Assembly: GCA_012517815.1 (NCBI GenBank)
Contig: JAAYUF010000169.1
Location: forward strand, 1-64,000
Reading direction: 5' to 3'
DNA from: Clostridiales bacterium
Lineage (GTDB): Bacteria; Bacillota; Clostridia; Christensenellales; Aristaeellaceae
DNA: 64,000 bases
This document shows positions 31,940-41,100 of this stretch, in pieces. The notes below the pieces were generated by a model. The model was not told the DNA's origin and made no database searches. It was given only the letters and a program-made list of their open reading frames with translations. Every line of letters starts with the position of its first letter. Positions within the stretch are counted from its first letter, which is position 1. The position numbers and the translations under genes were made by a program.

Positions 31940-32932
31940 TTACTTGGAGGACAGCGCGTAGAAGCGATCCAGCCAGGACTGCACCTCGGGCAGGTCCTGC
32001 ACGGAGTGGATGATGCCCGCCAGATAGACCGTTTCGCCGGGCTTGCACTCGGTTTCTTCGCCGCGGATGGTTTTCACCAGCTGCTCCACCGCCTTGTAGC
32101 CCATGGTGTACATATCCTGCTCCAGCGTGCAGTACAGCGGCGTGCCTTCTTCCAGCAGCTGACCGGCGACCTGCTCGCCCATGTCGTAGCCGACCACGCA
32201 AATCTGCTTGTCCAGCCCCATGGTTTTGACAACCTGCACCGCGATGGCCGTAAAGGCGGCGGAGGTGTTGTAGAACACGTTGCAGTCCGGCGCGCCGGTG
32301 AGCATGGCCTCGATGATGGGGACGTTGTCCTGCTTGGAGGTGGAGGACTGCTGGGCGACGATGTCGTAGGTGAAGCCGTAGGCCGTGAGCGCGTCCAGGA
32401 AGCCGCCGTAGCGCGCCTTGGACTGCTCGGGGATGGCGGCGTCAAAGTCGATGATGGCGATCTTCAGGGGGTTTTCCTTGCCGAAGCGTTCTTCCAGCAC
32501 CGGGGCCATGAACTCGCCCAGCTTCTGGCCGTTTAGGCGATCCTGCGAGGTGAAACCGCCGCAGATGAAATCCGCGTTCTTGAGCTTGATGTTGGCTACG
32601 GCGATCTGCACGCCGCGGTCGTAGGCTTCGCGCAGCATCGGGGAGGAGGCTTCCTCCGAATACGGGGTGATGGCGATGCCCTTCACGCCCATATCCACGT
32701 AGCCGTTGATCAGCTGCTGCTCGTTGGCGATGTCGCCCATCGAGTTGCCGATGAGGATCTCCACGCCCAGATCCTTGGCGGCGTCCTGATAGCCCTGTTG
32801 GACCATCTTCATGGTAAACTCGTCCTTAAACACGATACCGGCGACCTTGAACGTGTCTTCCGCCGCGGCGGCGCTCAGGCCAGCGCTCAGGAGCAGCGCG
32901 AGGGCCAGGCAAAGGGACAGGGTCTTTTTCAT
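31940..32932 (-). CDS. Sugar ABC transporter substrate-binding protein
   Basis: MKKTLSLCLALALLLSAGLSAAAAED signal peptide; QQLINGYVDMGVKGIAITPYSEEASSPMLREAYDRGVQIAVAN. Confidence 0.92.
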   Translation of the reverse strand: MKKTLSLCLALALLLSAGLSAAAAEDTFKVAGIVFKDEFTMKMVQQGYQDAAKDLGVEILIGNSMGDIANEQQLINGYVDMGVKGIAITPYSEEASSPMLREAYDRGVQIAVANIKLKNADFICGGFTSQDRLNGQKLGEFMAPVLEERFGKENPLKIAIIDFDAAIPEQSKARYGGFLDALTAYGFTYDIVAQQSSTSKQDNVPIIEAMLTGAPDCNVFYNTSAAFTAIAVQVVKTMGLDKQICVVGYDMGEQVAGQLLEEGTPLYCTLEQDMYTMGYKAVEQLVKTIRGEETECKPGETVYLAGIIHSVQDLPEVQSWLDRFYALSSK

Positions 32933-32976
32933 CGTTTGGGAACCACCTTTCGTTTCATCTATATTCGGGCACGGCG

Positions 32977-33912
32977 TCACTCGTCGTGTCGAACGGCTTT
33001 TTCCTCCCGCCGTTTCTTGCGCCACACCGAGGGGGACATCCCCTCCCATTTGCGGAAGAACCGGCTGAAATAGAACATATCCTGAAATCCGCATTCCAGC
33101 GCCACCTCGCTGATGGACAGATCGCCCACCGAGAGCAGTTCGCGCGCGCGTTCCAGCGTTCGCTTTTGCAGGTAGATCACCGGGGATTCGCCCATCTCCT
33201 GACGGAACAGCCGCCCGAAGCTCGAGGGGGAAAGGCTGCACAGGCCGGAGAGTTCGCCTACGGTGATCGTGCCCACGGGGTGGTTATCCATGTAGAGCAG
33301 CGCCGCCTCGATGCGCCGGTAGGCGATGCTGCGCGGGCGCTTTTTGAAGGTCGTTTCGCTGAGCATGGTCAGCAGGTCGTACATCCGGGAGATGATCAGC
33401 GCCGGGGGCGTGAAGCCGCTGCCGGACAGCCGGGCCACACGCTCGCTGAGCTTGTAGAACGGGTCCATCTGGGAAAACCGGAACACCTCGATGCGGCTGC
33501 CCAGCGTGAAGGGGAGCCCGGCCGCGTCCAGCATTTCAAACCCCATGAAGATGACGTTGGCCGTGCGCACGCCCTCCGCGCCGTCGCGCTTGACGCCGTC
33601 CCAGTAGTAGTTGCCGTCGGGCAGGTTGGAAAGGTCCGCGCCGTTTTCGATGACCTTGCGGGCGTAGAACTCGTAGCGCATGCCCTGCGGGATCACCACC
33701 AGGTCGCCCGGCGTCGCGGTGGCCAGCACCTCGCGGGTGCCCACGTCCATGTAGTCCGCCTCGACCCCCAGAATGACCATCACCGCGGTGTTCACGCGCC
33801 CGCCTTCCTGGATAATCCAGTTGCTGCTTTCGCGCCAATATTGCATGTGCGCGATCACATGCCTGAGGGAATAATCCATGTTCCTCAGTTCACTCAACGG
33901 GACTGCGCGCAT
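32977..33912 (-). CDS. AraC family transcriptional regulator
   Basis: C-terminal SLSPSSFGRLFRQEMGESPVIYLQKRTLERARELLSVGDLSISEVALECGFQDMFYFSRFFRKWEGMSPSVWR. Confidence 0.93.
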   Translation of the reverse strand: MRAVPLSELRNMDYSLRHVIAHMQYWRESSNWIIQEGGRVNTAVMVILGVEADYMDVGTREVLATATPGDLVVIPQGMRYEFYARKVIENGADLSNLPDGNYYWDGVKRDGAEGVRTANVIFMGFEMLDAAGLPFTLGSRIEVFRFSQMDPFYKLSERVARLSGSGFTPPALIISRMYDLLTMLSETTFKKRPRSIAYRRIEAALLYMDNHPVGTITVGELSGLCSLSPSSFGRLFRQEMGESPVIYLQKRTLERARELLSVGDLSISEVALECGFQDMFYFSRFFRKWEGMSPSVWRKKRREEKAVRHDE

Positions 33913-34177
33913 GAAAACCCTCCGTATACCTTATTCTGGTTTCGCTCCCGGGCCATTCACTGCGTAAAATATACAGGATGCGTGCGGTAAATGTCCATGC
34001 ACATTCCAATCATAAATATGGACTTTTTATCACGGCATGTGCTTTGTGTCGGGAAAAGCACGCTGGCTTGACAGGCCGCCCAAACGCGCGTATATTGGGA
34101 ACCAAGGCTTCGCTCGCCGCTCCCATTCACCACAACCCCATCGCCCGCCCTTTTGCTGTGTACGGAAAGGAGCCGTT

Positions 34178-35857
34178 ATGCCGCTTTCTGTTGTGGTGAT
34201 ACTGGAAAACCCTGATGCCGTGTGCCTCGCCGGCCCCAACCGGCTCGCGCCCGCGTGCGAAATCGTCGGCGTGGCGCGCAACCTGCGGGCCGCCCGTGAC
34301 CTGCTGACCGCCTGCCGGCCGGATATCGTGCTGATGGACCTTTTACCGCCCGCGCAGGACGCCTTCGCCCTGCTTGTGCGCATGCGCGCCGCCTGGCCGG
34401 ACGCGCGGGTGATCCTCTGCTCCCGCCGGACTTCCCTGGATGTCACACGGCAGGCGATCCGCCTGGGCGTGGCCGATATGCTTCAGACGCCCGTCCCCGC
34501 CGCGGCGTTGCGGGAGGCCCTTGCCCGCGCGGCGCGGGAGGCCCGCCTGGCCCGCGACCGGGCGGAGGCGCTGCTTGACGAGCGTCGCCGGGCGCGCCTG
34601 CTGACCCTGCTGACCAATGACGAGCGCGGGGGGCGCGCAACGGGGGCGGTTTTGCAGGCGGGAGCGGACGCGTTTTTGGCGGACGAATCCGCCGCTGTTT
34701 CCGAGCGCGGGACAGCCACGCCGCCCCGGGAAACAACCGCTTCGCGCCCCACAGGCGAAACGGGCGTCGGCCCGGAAAGCGAAACCCCCCAGGGTGGCGC
34801 GGCCTCCGGGGACGACGACCTTCCGCTGGACGCGTACTGCGTGCTGGTGGCGCAGCCGCGGGAGGCGACGGCCGACCCCGCCGCGGTGATGGCGCGCACG
34901 GCCGCGGCCCTTCGGCGGACCGGTATCCCCTCCCTGTCGGCAACCCTTTACGACGCGGTGGTGCTGGTGCTGACGCAAGAACCCGCCGACGGCAACTGGC
35001 AGGCCGCCGCGGCCGCGGCGGCCGACGTGGTGGCGGAGGCGGCCGGCGTGCCCGTGCGCATCGGCATCGGCCGCCCGGCGCACACGCGCGGGATGCTGCG
35101 CGCGGCGTACCAGCAGGCGCGAAGCGCGCTGTGGGACATCACCCTGCGCGGCGAGGCCTGCAGCCGGGGCTTCTATCAGGGCGTAACAAGGCAGGGCGGC
35201 GGGCGCCTGACCGAAGTGCACCGGGAGCTGGAAGCGCTGATTGAGAAAGCCGAACTCACCGACCGTTCGGCCGACGAGGCCGCGGAGATCATCGGGGTTC
35301 TGAGCGGGCGGCAGTACTCGCACCTGCGGGCGATCGTATCGCTGTACGCGATGGCGCTGTGCCGCAGGTTTGCCTGCCCCGCCGACGGTCAGGTCGGCTC
35401 CGCCATGCACGAGGCCTGGTTCGTGGGCAACGGCGAGGAGGTGCGCGCCTGCCTGCGCCGCATCTGCGCGGCGCTCCGGGCTTGCCGTGAGGCGCGGGAG
35501 GGCGAGCTTTCCCCGGTCTGCCGCAGCGCGCTGTGGTACGTGCGTCTGCACGCGGTGGAAGGCCCGGCGCTTTGCGACGTGGCGGGGTTGCTGCACGTGA
35601 GCCCCAAGTATCTGTCGGCGCTCATCCGCCGGGAAACGGGCGTGACCTTTCACGAGCATGTGCGGGACGCGCGCATGGAGCGCGCGCGCGCCCTGCTGAC
35701 CGATCCCTGCGTATCGGTCGCGGAGGTGGCGCGCGCGGCGGGGTACGCCAATTACATCACGTTTTTCAATGTGTTCAAGCGCGTGGAGCAGATGACCCCG
35801 ACGGAATACCGCAGGCGCGAGGGGCGCTTTGCCGCCCTGCCGGAGAACGCGGGCTGA
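34178..35857 (+). CDS. AraC-type regulator with degenerate receiver domain
   Basis: RBS aaaggag before ATG 34178; C-terminal AraC HTH LLHVSPKYLSALIRRETGVTFHEHVRDARMERARALL...TPTEYRR; N-terminal receiver-like fold. Confidence 0.85.
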   Translation: MPLSVVVILENPDAVCLAGPNRLAPACEIVGVARNLRAARDLLTACRPDIVLMDLLPPAQDAFALLVRMRAAWPDARVILCSRRTSLDVTRQAIRLGVADMLQTPVPAAALREALARAAREARLARDRAEALLDERRRARLLTLLTNDERGGRATGAVLQAGADAFLADESAAVSERGTATPPRETTASRPTGETGVGPESETPQGGAASGDDDLPLDAYCVLVAQPREATADPAAVMARTAAALRRTGIPSLSATLYDAVVLVLTQEPADGNWQAAAAAAADVVAEAAGVPVRIGIGRPAHTRGMLRAAYQQARSALWDITLRGEACSRGFYQGVTRQGGGRLTEVHRELEALIEKAELTDRSADEAAEIIGVLSGRQYSHLRAIVSLYAMALCRRFACPADGQVGSAMHEAWFVGNGEEVRACLRRICAALRACREAREGELSPVCRSALWYVRLHAVEGPALCDVAGLLHVSPKYLSALIRRETGVTFHEHVRDARMERARALLTDPCVSVAEVARAAGYANYITFFNVFKRVEQMTPTEYRRREGRFAALPENAG

Positions 35858-36139
35858 ACGCCCGAAGGGGCTGTCGGCCGCCGGTCGGCGCAGCGCACCT
35901 ACCGGCGCGACAGGCGAGGGACGCGCACGCTTTCACCGCAGGCGCGGGCCGGGGCCGGCAAGGCCGGAACGCATGCCGCAAGGGGCGGGGGTGGCGCGAG
36001 GCTGACCCAATGCGCGGGTACGCCGGGAAAACGCGATCGGCCGCCAGGACGAGGGCGAACCGGCTGCCGGCCCGTTGTGAGGCGGCCCGACGGGGGGAGC
36101 AAACACGCCCGCGCCGGCGCGAACGAGCGCGAAAAGGGA

Positions 36140-36168
36140 TTGACAACCGCTACGCATGGCGCTATACT
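36140..36168 (+). promoter_or_regulatory. SigmaA promoter of SRAP gene
   Basis: TTGACA 36140-36145, 17-bp spacer, TATACT 36163-36168. Confidence 0.85.
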
Positions 36169-36174
36169 GAAAGG

Positions 36175-36186
36175 GAACAAACGTTC
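36175..36186 (+). promoter_or_regulatory. LexA (SOS) box
   Basis: GAACAAACGTTC = GAAC-N4-GTTC just after the -10 of the SRAP promoter. Confidence 0.8.
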
Positions 36187-36216
36187 TTAATTCAGGACGA
36201 GCATCGGAGGCCCGGT

Positions 36217-36819
36217 ATGTGCGGACGCTACCATGTGGATCTGGAAGAAGAAAACGCGCAGGTGCGCAAAATTCTCATGGAGATCAACAAGCGCTACTTC
36301 GGCACGCCGGAGCGGGAGCAGATGAAGAGCGGCGAGATTTTTCCCACGAACATCGTGCCGGTATGCTCCAACAACCGCAAGCTCCATCCCGGCTACTTCC
36401 TCATGAAATGGGGCTTTTCTGCGTATGAGGGCACGGGGGTCATCCTCAACGCCCGCAGCGAAAGCCTGCTGGAGAAGCCGATGTTCCGCAAGGCTGCGCT
36501 GGAAAGGCGCTGCCTGGTGCCCGCCGGCCACTATTTCGAGTGGGAGCGCCGGGGGCGGGAACGCGTCAAGTACGCCATCCGCCTGCCCAAAGAGGGGCTG
36601 ATCTACATGGCCGGTGTGTACCGCATGGAAGAGGGCGAGCGGGTGCCGTCGTTTGTGATCATCACGCGCCCGGCGGCCGAGGAAATTGCCTTTATCCACG
36701 ACCGGATGCCGCTGATCCTGGCGGACGGGGACCGGGCGGCGTGGCTGAAGCCCGACGCGGATGTGACGGGCCTGTTTTCGCGTGCGCAGGAGCAGGTGCG
36801 GTTTGAGGCGGTCGGGTGA
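36217..36819 (+). CDS. SOS response-associated peptidase (SRAP/YedK/HMCES family)
   Basis: MCGRYHV (Cys2), LNARSESL, VPAGHYFEW, IHDRMP conserved SRAP motifs. Confidence 0.95.
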   Translation: MCGRYHVDLEEENAQVRKILMEINKRYFGTPEREQMKSGEIFPTNIVPVCSNNRKLHPGYFLMKWGFSAYEGTGVILNARSESLLEKPMFRKAALERRCLVPAGHYFEWERRGRERVKYAIRLPKEGLIYMAGVYRMEEGERVPSFVIITRPAAEEIAFIHDRMPLILADGDRAAWLKPDADVTGLFSRAQEQVRFEAVG

Positions 36820-36888
36820 GAGAGCGGCAGGCGACCGTCCCCACCCCCGCCGCGGCGGAGCCGGGTCAAGGGCGGCGGAGGGAAGCGC

Positions 36889-37235
36889 GCGGCCAGTAGC
36901 CGCTTCAGCGAAGCTGAAAGCGACCCGGAGCCGGGAGGTTTCACAAGTGCGGGACACGGGAGTGTCCCGCGCGCCGATGAAACCTCCGGGAATAGCCCTT
37001 GCGGGGTTTGGGGCACCGGAGGCGAGCGCGCTGCCAGTGGCCGCTTCGGCGAAGCCGAAAGCGAACCGAAGGCGAGAGGTTTCACGAGGGCCGGTCACGG
37101 CAGTGCCAGCCCGACGATGAAACCGACCGGAGGAGCCCCAAAGCCTGATGCCGAAGCACCTTGCCAAAGCGAGCAAACAGCCGCGAAGCGGCTATGAGGT
37201 GAGCAACGATGGCCGCGCGTATGGGTTTGTCAACG
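36889..37235 (+). repeat. Structured intergenic element, tandem copies 2 and 3 (36889-37014, 37026-37140) plus 3' module
   Basis: Internal period ~140 bp; stems GGAGGTTTCA/TGAAACCTCC, GCGGGACAC/GTGTCCCGC, AGCCGC-gaa-GCGGCT. Confidence 0.78.
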
Positions 37236-37561
37236 GTTTGAGCCGCGAAGCGGCTGTATGGCAAGCGACGCAAGGCGCCACACAGGCTTTTGGCATCCTG
37301 ACGCGCGCCATGCATGTTCCGGCAGAAAGCCCGCGCTGCAACGGCCAGACCAAGGCCCAGCGCTTGTCGCGGACGATTCCGATCCATCCCGCCCGGATGC
37401 AGCGTTTCAGCAGAAATCATTCGCGATGACCGTTTGTCTGGCTGAGGCAAACGCGGCGCACGCTCCCGATGGAACGTACGCCGCGCCTGATGCTGCTGAT
37501 TTGCCCCGTTGATCCTTTGAATACCGCGGCGCCAGGGCGTGCCGCGCGCCTGCCGTGCTCC

Positions 37562-38314
37562 CTAGGGCTCGAAATGGTGGGTAATCTGCCGGGGGTTGGG
37601 CGCGCAGTTGTTGCCCACGCAGATGGTCAGCTTGTACTTGTCCCCGCGGATGAAGCTTTCCACATATTCCACGGGGGAACCGTCCGGGTGCTGGCCCACG
37701 CGCTCGGAAAAAAACAGGGGGTCGCCCTTGCGGATGCCCAGCAGGTCGGCGGTTTTCACCGTAGCTTTGACAATGGAGTAGGTATCGATCGCCATGGTGG
37801 GCATGGTGTTGTATTTTTTCAGCAGCGACTCGTACAGCGATTCGCCGATATCCGACATCTGAAAATCCGGGAACACGTCGCTGCGCAGGTAGGAGCAGAT
37901 CACGGCCAGCGGCTCGTTGTCCACATTCATCACGCGCTTGTAGCGGATCACGCCCGCGCCGGGGATCACCCTGAGCTTCTCGGCGATGGGGCTGCCGGCG
38001 TACACGGTGCCAAAAAACAGCACCCGGTACACGGGCTTGAAGCCCTGCGCCAGCACATCGTTGGTGAAGGTGGGCAGGTGCTCGAAGGATCGGTTGATGC
38101 GCGCGGGCGCCACAAACGTACCCTTGCCCTGCTCGCGGTAGAGCAGGCCCTCGTAAACCAGGTCCTGCACCGCCTGCTTGACGGTGCCCCGGCTGACGTT
38201 GTACTGCCCCATCAGCTCATGCTCGCTGGGGATGCGCTGGTGCGGCTGCATGGAGGCGATCTCCTTGCTCAGCTGGCTCTTAATCTGCACATAATACGGT
38301 AAATATGCTTTCAT
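37562..38314 (-). CDS. GntR family transcriptional regulator, UTRA domain
   Basis: PYYVQIKSQLSKEI...RIPSEHELMGQYNVSRGTVKQAVQDLVYEGLLYREQGKGTFVA. Confidence 0.95.
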   Translation of the reverse strand: MKAYLPYYVQIKSQLSKEIASMQPHQRIPSEHELMGQYNVSRGTVKQAVQDLVYEGLLYREQGKGTFVAPARINRSFEHLPTFTNDVLAQGFKPVYRVLFFGTVYAGSPIAEKLRVIPGAGVIRYKRVMNVDNEPLAVICSYLRSDVFPDFQMSDIGESLYESLLKKYNTMPTMAIDTYSIVKATVKTADLLGIRKGDPLFFSERVGQHPDGSPVEYVESFIRGDKYKLTICVGNNCAPNPRQITHHFEP

Positions 38315-38392
38315 GCGAAGTGGCTCCTTTTCCCAATACACCCTATTATAGCATGCTTTTCCGGTCAGAAAAACAAAAAGTTTAAATAACTG

Positions 38393-38422
38393 GTTGACTA
38401 GTCAACTAAATGGGTGTAAGAT
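38393..38422 (+). promoter_or_regulatory. Promoter with GntR-type operator overlapping -35
   Basis: Perfect palindrome GTTGACTAGTCAAC 38393-38406 includes -35 TTGACT; -10 TAAGAT 38417-38422 at 17 bp. Confidence 0.8.
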
Positions 38423-38473
38423 GACTTCAGAAAAGCAAGGGCGCTTTTTAAAATTGAAGGAGGCTGTAACACC

Positions 38474-39481
38474 ATGGTTAAGAAGGTCTGTGCGCTTTTA
38501 CTGGTGCTTTGCCTGGCGCTGGGCGTCGTGACGACGGTGGCGTCCGCCGAGGGCAAGAAGATCAAGGTCGGCTACGATATCTATTATCTGGGCAACAGCT
38601 GGTCGGTGCAGATGTACGAGGAATTCAAGTACGCCGTGTCGAATACGCAGGATGATATCGAAGTGATCTACGTCGACTCCCAGGGCGACGCCGACAAGCA
38701 GGTCGCCAACCTTGAGGATCTCGTGGCCCAGCAGGTGGACGTGATCATCACCACCCCGTGGAGCTCCAGCGCCCCCATCCCGGTGCTGCGCGAGGCGCGC
38801 GACGCGGGCATCAAAGTGGTGCTGCTCGCCTCCACCGTGGATACCAAGGATTACGACTGCCTGGTCACCTGCGACGAGACCGAGTTCGGCCGCGCGGGCG
38901 CTCAGTGGCTGGCGGATCAGCTGGGCGGCAAGGGCAACATCATCTGCCTCAACGGCATCTCCGGCCTGTCCACCTCCGAGCTGCGCTGGCAGGGCGCTCA
39001 GGAAGTGTTCGCCAAGTACCCGGATATCAAGGTGCTGGCTTCCCCGGACGCGAAGTGGGACTATGCCGAGGCCAAAGTGGTCGTGGCGGACCTGCTGGCG
39101 ACCTACCCGCAGATCGACGGCGTGTGGAGCCAGGGCGGCGCGATGACGCTGGGCGCCATCGAATCCTTCCAGGCGGCCAACCGTCCTCTGGTGCCGATGA
39201 CCGGCGAGGATAACAACGGCTACCTCAAAAAGTGGAAGGAACTCCAAAGCCAGGGCATGAAGGGCATCGCCTGCGCCAAGCCCACGTGGCTGGCCGAGGT
39301 GGCGCTGCAGAAGGCCATCGCGCTGGTGAAGGGCGAGGCTGTGGAGCAGGACGTGATCTACCCCACCGCCGTGTTCTCCGACGACGAGCTGGATACCTAC
39401 GTGCGTACCGACCTGCCGGACGATTTCTGGGCCAACACCCACCTGCCCGACGACGTCATCAAGACCATTTTCGCCCAGTAA
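38474..39481 (+). CDS. Sugar ABC transporter substrate-binding protein
   Basis: Signal peptide; QVANLEDLVAQQVDVIITTPWSSSAPIPVLREARDAGIKVVLLAS. Confidence 0.92.
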   Translation: MVKKVCALLLVLCLALGVVTTVASAEGKKIKVGYDIYYLGNSWSVQMYEEFKYAVSNTQDDIEVIYVDSQGDADKQVANLEDLVAQQVDVIITTPWSSSAPIPVLREARDAGIKVVLLASTVDTKDYDCLVTCDETEFGRAGAQWLADQLGGKGNIICLNGISGLSTSELRWQGAQEVFAKYPDIKVLASPDAKWDYAEAKVVVADLLATYPQIDGVWSQGGAMTLGAIESFQAANRPLVPMTGEDNNGYLKKWKELQSQGMKGIACAKPTWLAEVALQKAIALVKGEAVEQDVIYPTAVFSDDELDTYVRTDLPDDFWANTHLPDDVIKTIFAQ

Positions 39482-39503
39482 CGTTCGCTGTCCGCGAGAT
39501 TTC

Positions 39504-39540
39504 GGCTTCCTATCCGGTCGCGGGTAGGAAGCCTCATTTT
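39504..39540 (+). terminator. Terminator-like hairpin after binding-protein gene
   Basis: GGCTTCCTA-tccggtcgcggg-TAGGAAGCC followed by tcattttt. Confidence 0.75.
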
Positions 39541-39561
39541 TAGATGGAGTGGAGCGAAGCG

Positions 39562-41100
39562 ATGCAAACCAATCAAAACGAGGTCATACTGGCGGGATGC
39601 GGGCTGTGCAAGCAGTTTTCGGGCAACCCCGTGCTGACCGGCGTATCCATCGCGTGCCGGCGCGGAAACGTGCTGGCGCTGGTCGGGGAAAACGGCGCGG
39701 GCAAGTCCACGCTCATGAACATCCTCAGCGGCGGCCTGATGCCCGACGACGGCCGGCTGGAGATGGACGGGGAGGAAATCGTCTTTTCCAGCCCACACGC
39801 GGCCAAGGCGCGCGGCGTCGCGTTTGTGCACCAGGAACTCAGCCTGATGGAAAACATGACCGTCGGCGAAAACATCATGCTGGGGCAGGAACCCCTGACC
39901 GGCCGCCGCCTGATCAGCCAGAGGGCGCTGCACCGGGAGGCGGAGCGCATCCTGGCGGAAATCGGCTACCATGTGCCGGTGGAAAGGATCGTTTCCGAGC
40001 TGACCCCCGCCCAAAAGCAGATGACCGAGATTGCCAAGGCCTGGGCCGGCAAACCGCGCGTGATGATCCTGGACGAGCCGACGTCCAGCCTGAATAAAAC
40101 CGAATCGGATCAGCTGTTCCGCTTCGTGCGCCGCATCCGGGACGAGGGCGTGTCCGTGGTGCTGATCACCCACCGGCTGGAGGAAATCCCGCTGGCCTGC
40201 GACGACGTGATGGTTTTAAAAGACGGCGAGATGACCGCCCACGAACGCGTCGACCGCATCACCCGGGATGAGATCATCTGCCGCATGGTCGGCCGGGAGA
40301 TCACCAACACCTACCCCGCGCGGTGCAAGGCGCTGTCGGCCGATCTCCTGTTGGAGCTCAGGGACGTATCGCTGGGCCGGGAGCTTTCCCACATCAGCAT
40401 GGCGGTGCCGCGGGGCAGCGTAATCGGCGTGGGCGGGCTGGAAGGGCAGGGCCAGTACGAGCTGGCGCGCGCGCTGTTTGGCATACGGCCGTTTACGGCG
40501 GGGGAAGTGCTCGTCGCGGGCCAGCCCGCGCGCATCCGCTCGCCCCGCTCCGCCATGCGCCACGGCATCGCCTACGTGCCCGACGACCGCAAGCTGGAAG
40601 GGCTGGTGCTGCCGCTTTCCGTGGGGGAGAACATCTCCATGCTGGTGCTCAAACAACTGTGCGCGCGCGGCCTGCTCAACCGGCGCAAGACCGAGGCCTG
40701 CGCGCTGGAAGGCATGGAAAGCCTCCGCATCCGCGCGCATTCCCACCGCCAGCCGGTGGCGTCCTTAAGCGGCGGCAACCAGCAAAAGATCGTGTTCACC
40801 AAATGGCTTCAGTTCAAGCCCAAGCTGCTGGTGCTGCACGAGCCCACCCGCGGCATCGACGTGCAATCCAAGCTGGAAATCTACGAGCTGATCCGCAGCC
40901 TGACCGCGCAAGGCCTGAGCGTGCTCATTTTCACCAGCGACATGCTGGAGCTGATCGGCCTTTCGGACCGCATCTACGTGCTCTACGAAGGCGCGGTATC
41001 CGGGCAGCTGTGCGGGGAAGACGCCACGGAGGAAAAAATCATGCAGCTGAGCGCCGGCCTTGGGAACGCGGCGGGCGGCGGGGAGGTGCCCCATGTTTAA
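39562..41100 (+). CDS. Ribose-type ABC transporter ATP-binding protein
   Basis: LVGENGAGKSTLMNIL, LSGGNQQKIVFTKWL; second Walker B reads LLVLHEPTRGID. Confidence 0.94.
   Translation: MQTNQNEVILAGCGLCKQFSGNPVLTGVSIACRRGNVLALVGENGAGKSTLMNILSGGLMPDDGRLEMDGEEIVFSSPHAAKARGVAFVHQELSLMENMTVGENIMLGQEPLTGRRLISQRALHREAERILAEIGYHVPVERIVSELTPAQKQMTEIAKAWAGKPRVMILDEPTSSLNKTESDQLFRFVRRIRDEGVSVVLITHRLEEIPLACDDVMVLKDGEMTAHERVDRITRDEIICRMVGREITNTYPARCKALSADLLLELRDVSLGRELSHISMAVPRGSVIGVGGLEGQGQYELARALFGIRPFTAGEVLVAGQPARIRSPRSAMRHGIAYVPDDRKLEGLVLPLSVGENISMLVLKQLCARGLLNRRKTEACALEGMESLRIRAHSHRQPVASLSGGNQQKIVFTKWLQFKPKLLVLHEPTRGIDVQSKLEIYELIRSLTAQGLSVLIFTSDMLELIGLSDRIYVLYEGAVSGQLCGEDATEEKIMQLSAGLGNAAGGGEVPHV

Noticed and set aside
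30410-32536. 708-aa plus-strand ORF
   Set aside because: Antisense shadow of the ABC ATPase and binding-protein genes; no recognisable domain.
35533-36216. Upstream N-terminal extension of the SRAP ORF
   Set aside because: Promoter and LexA box at 36140-36186 lie inside it, and SRAP proteins must begin MCGRY for the catalytic Cys2, so start is 36217.
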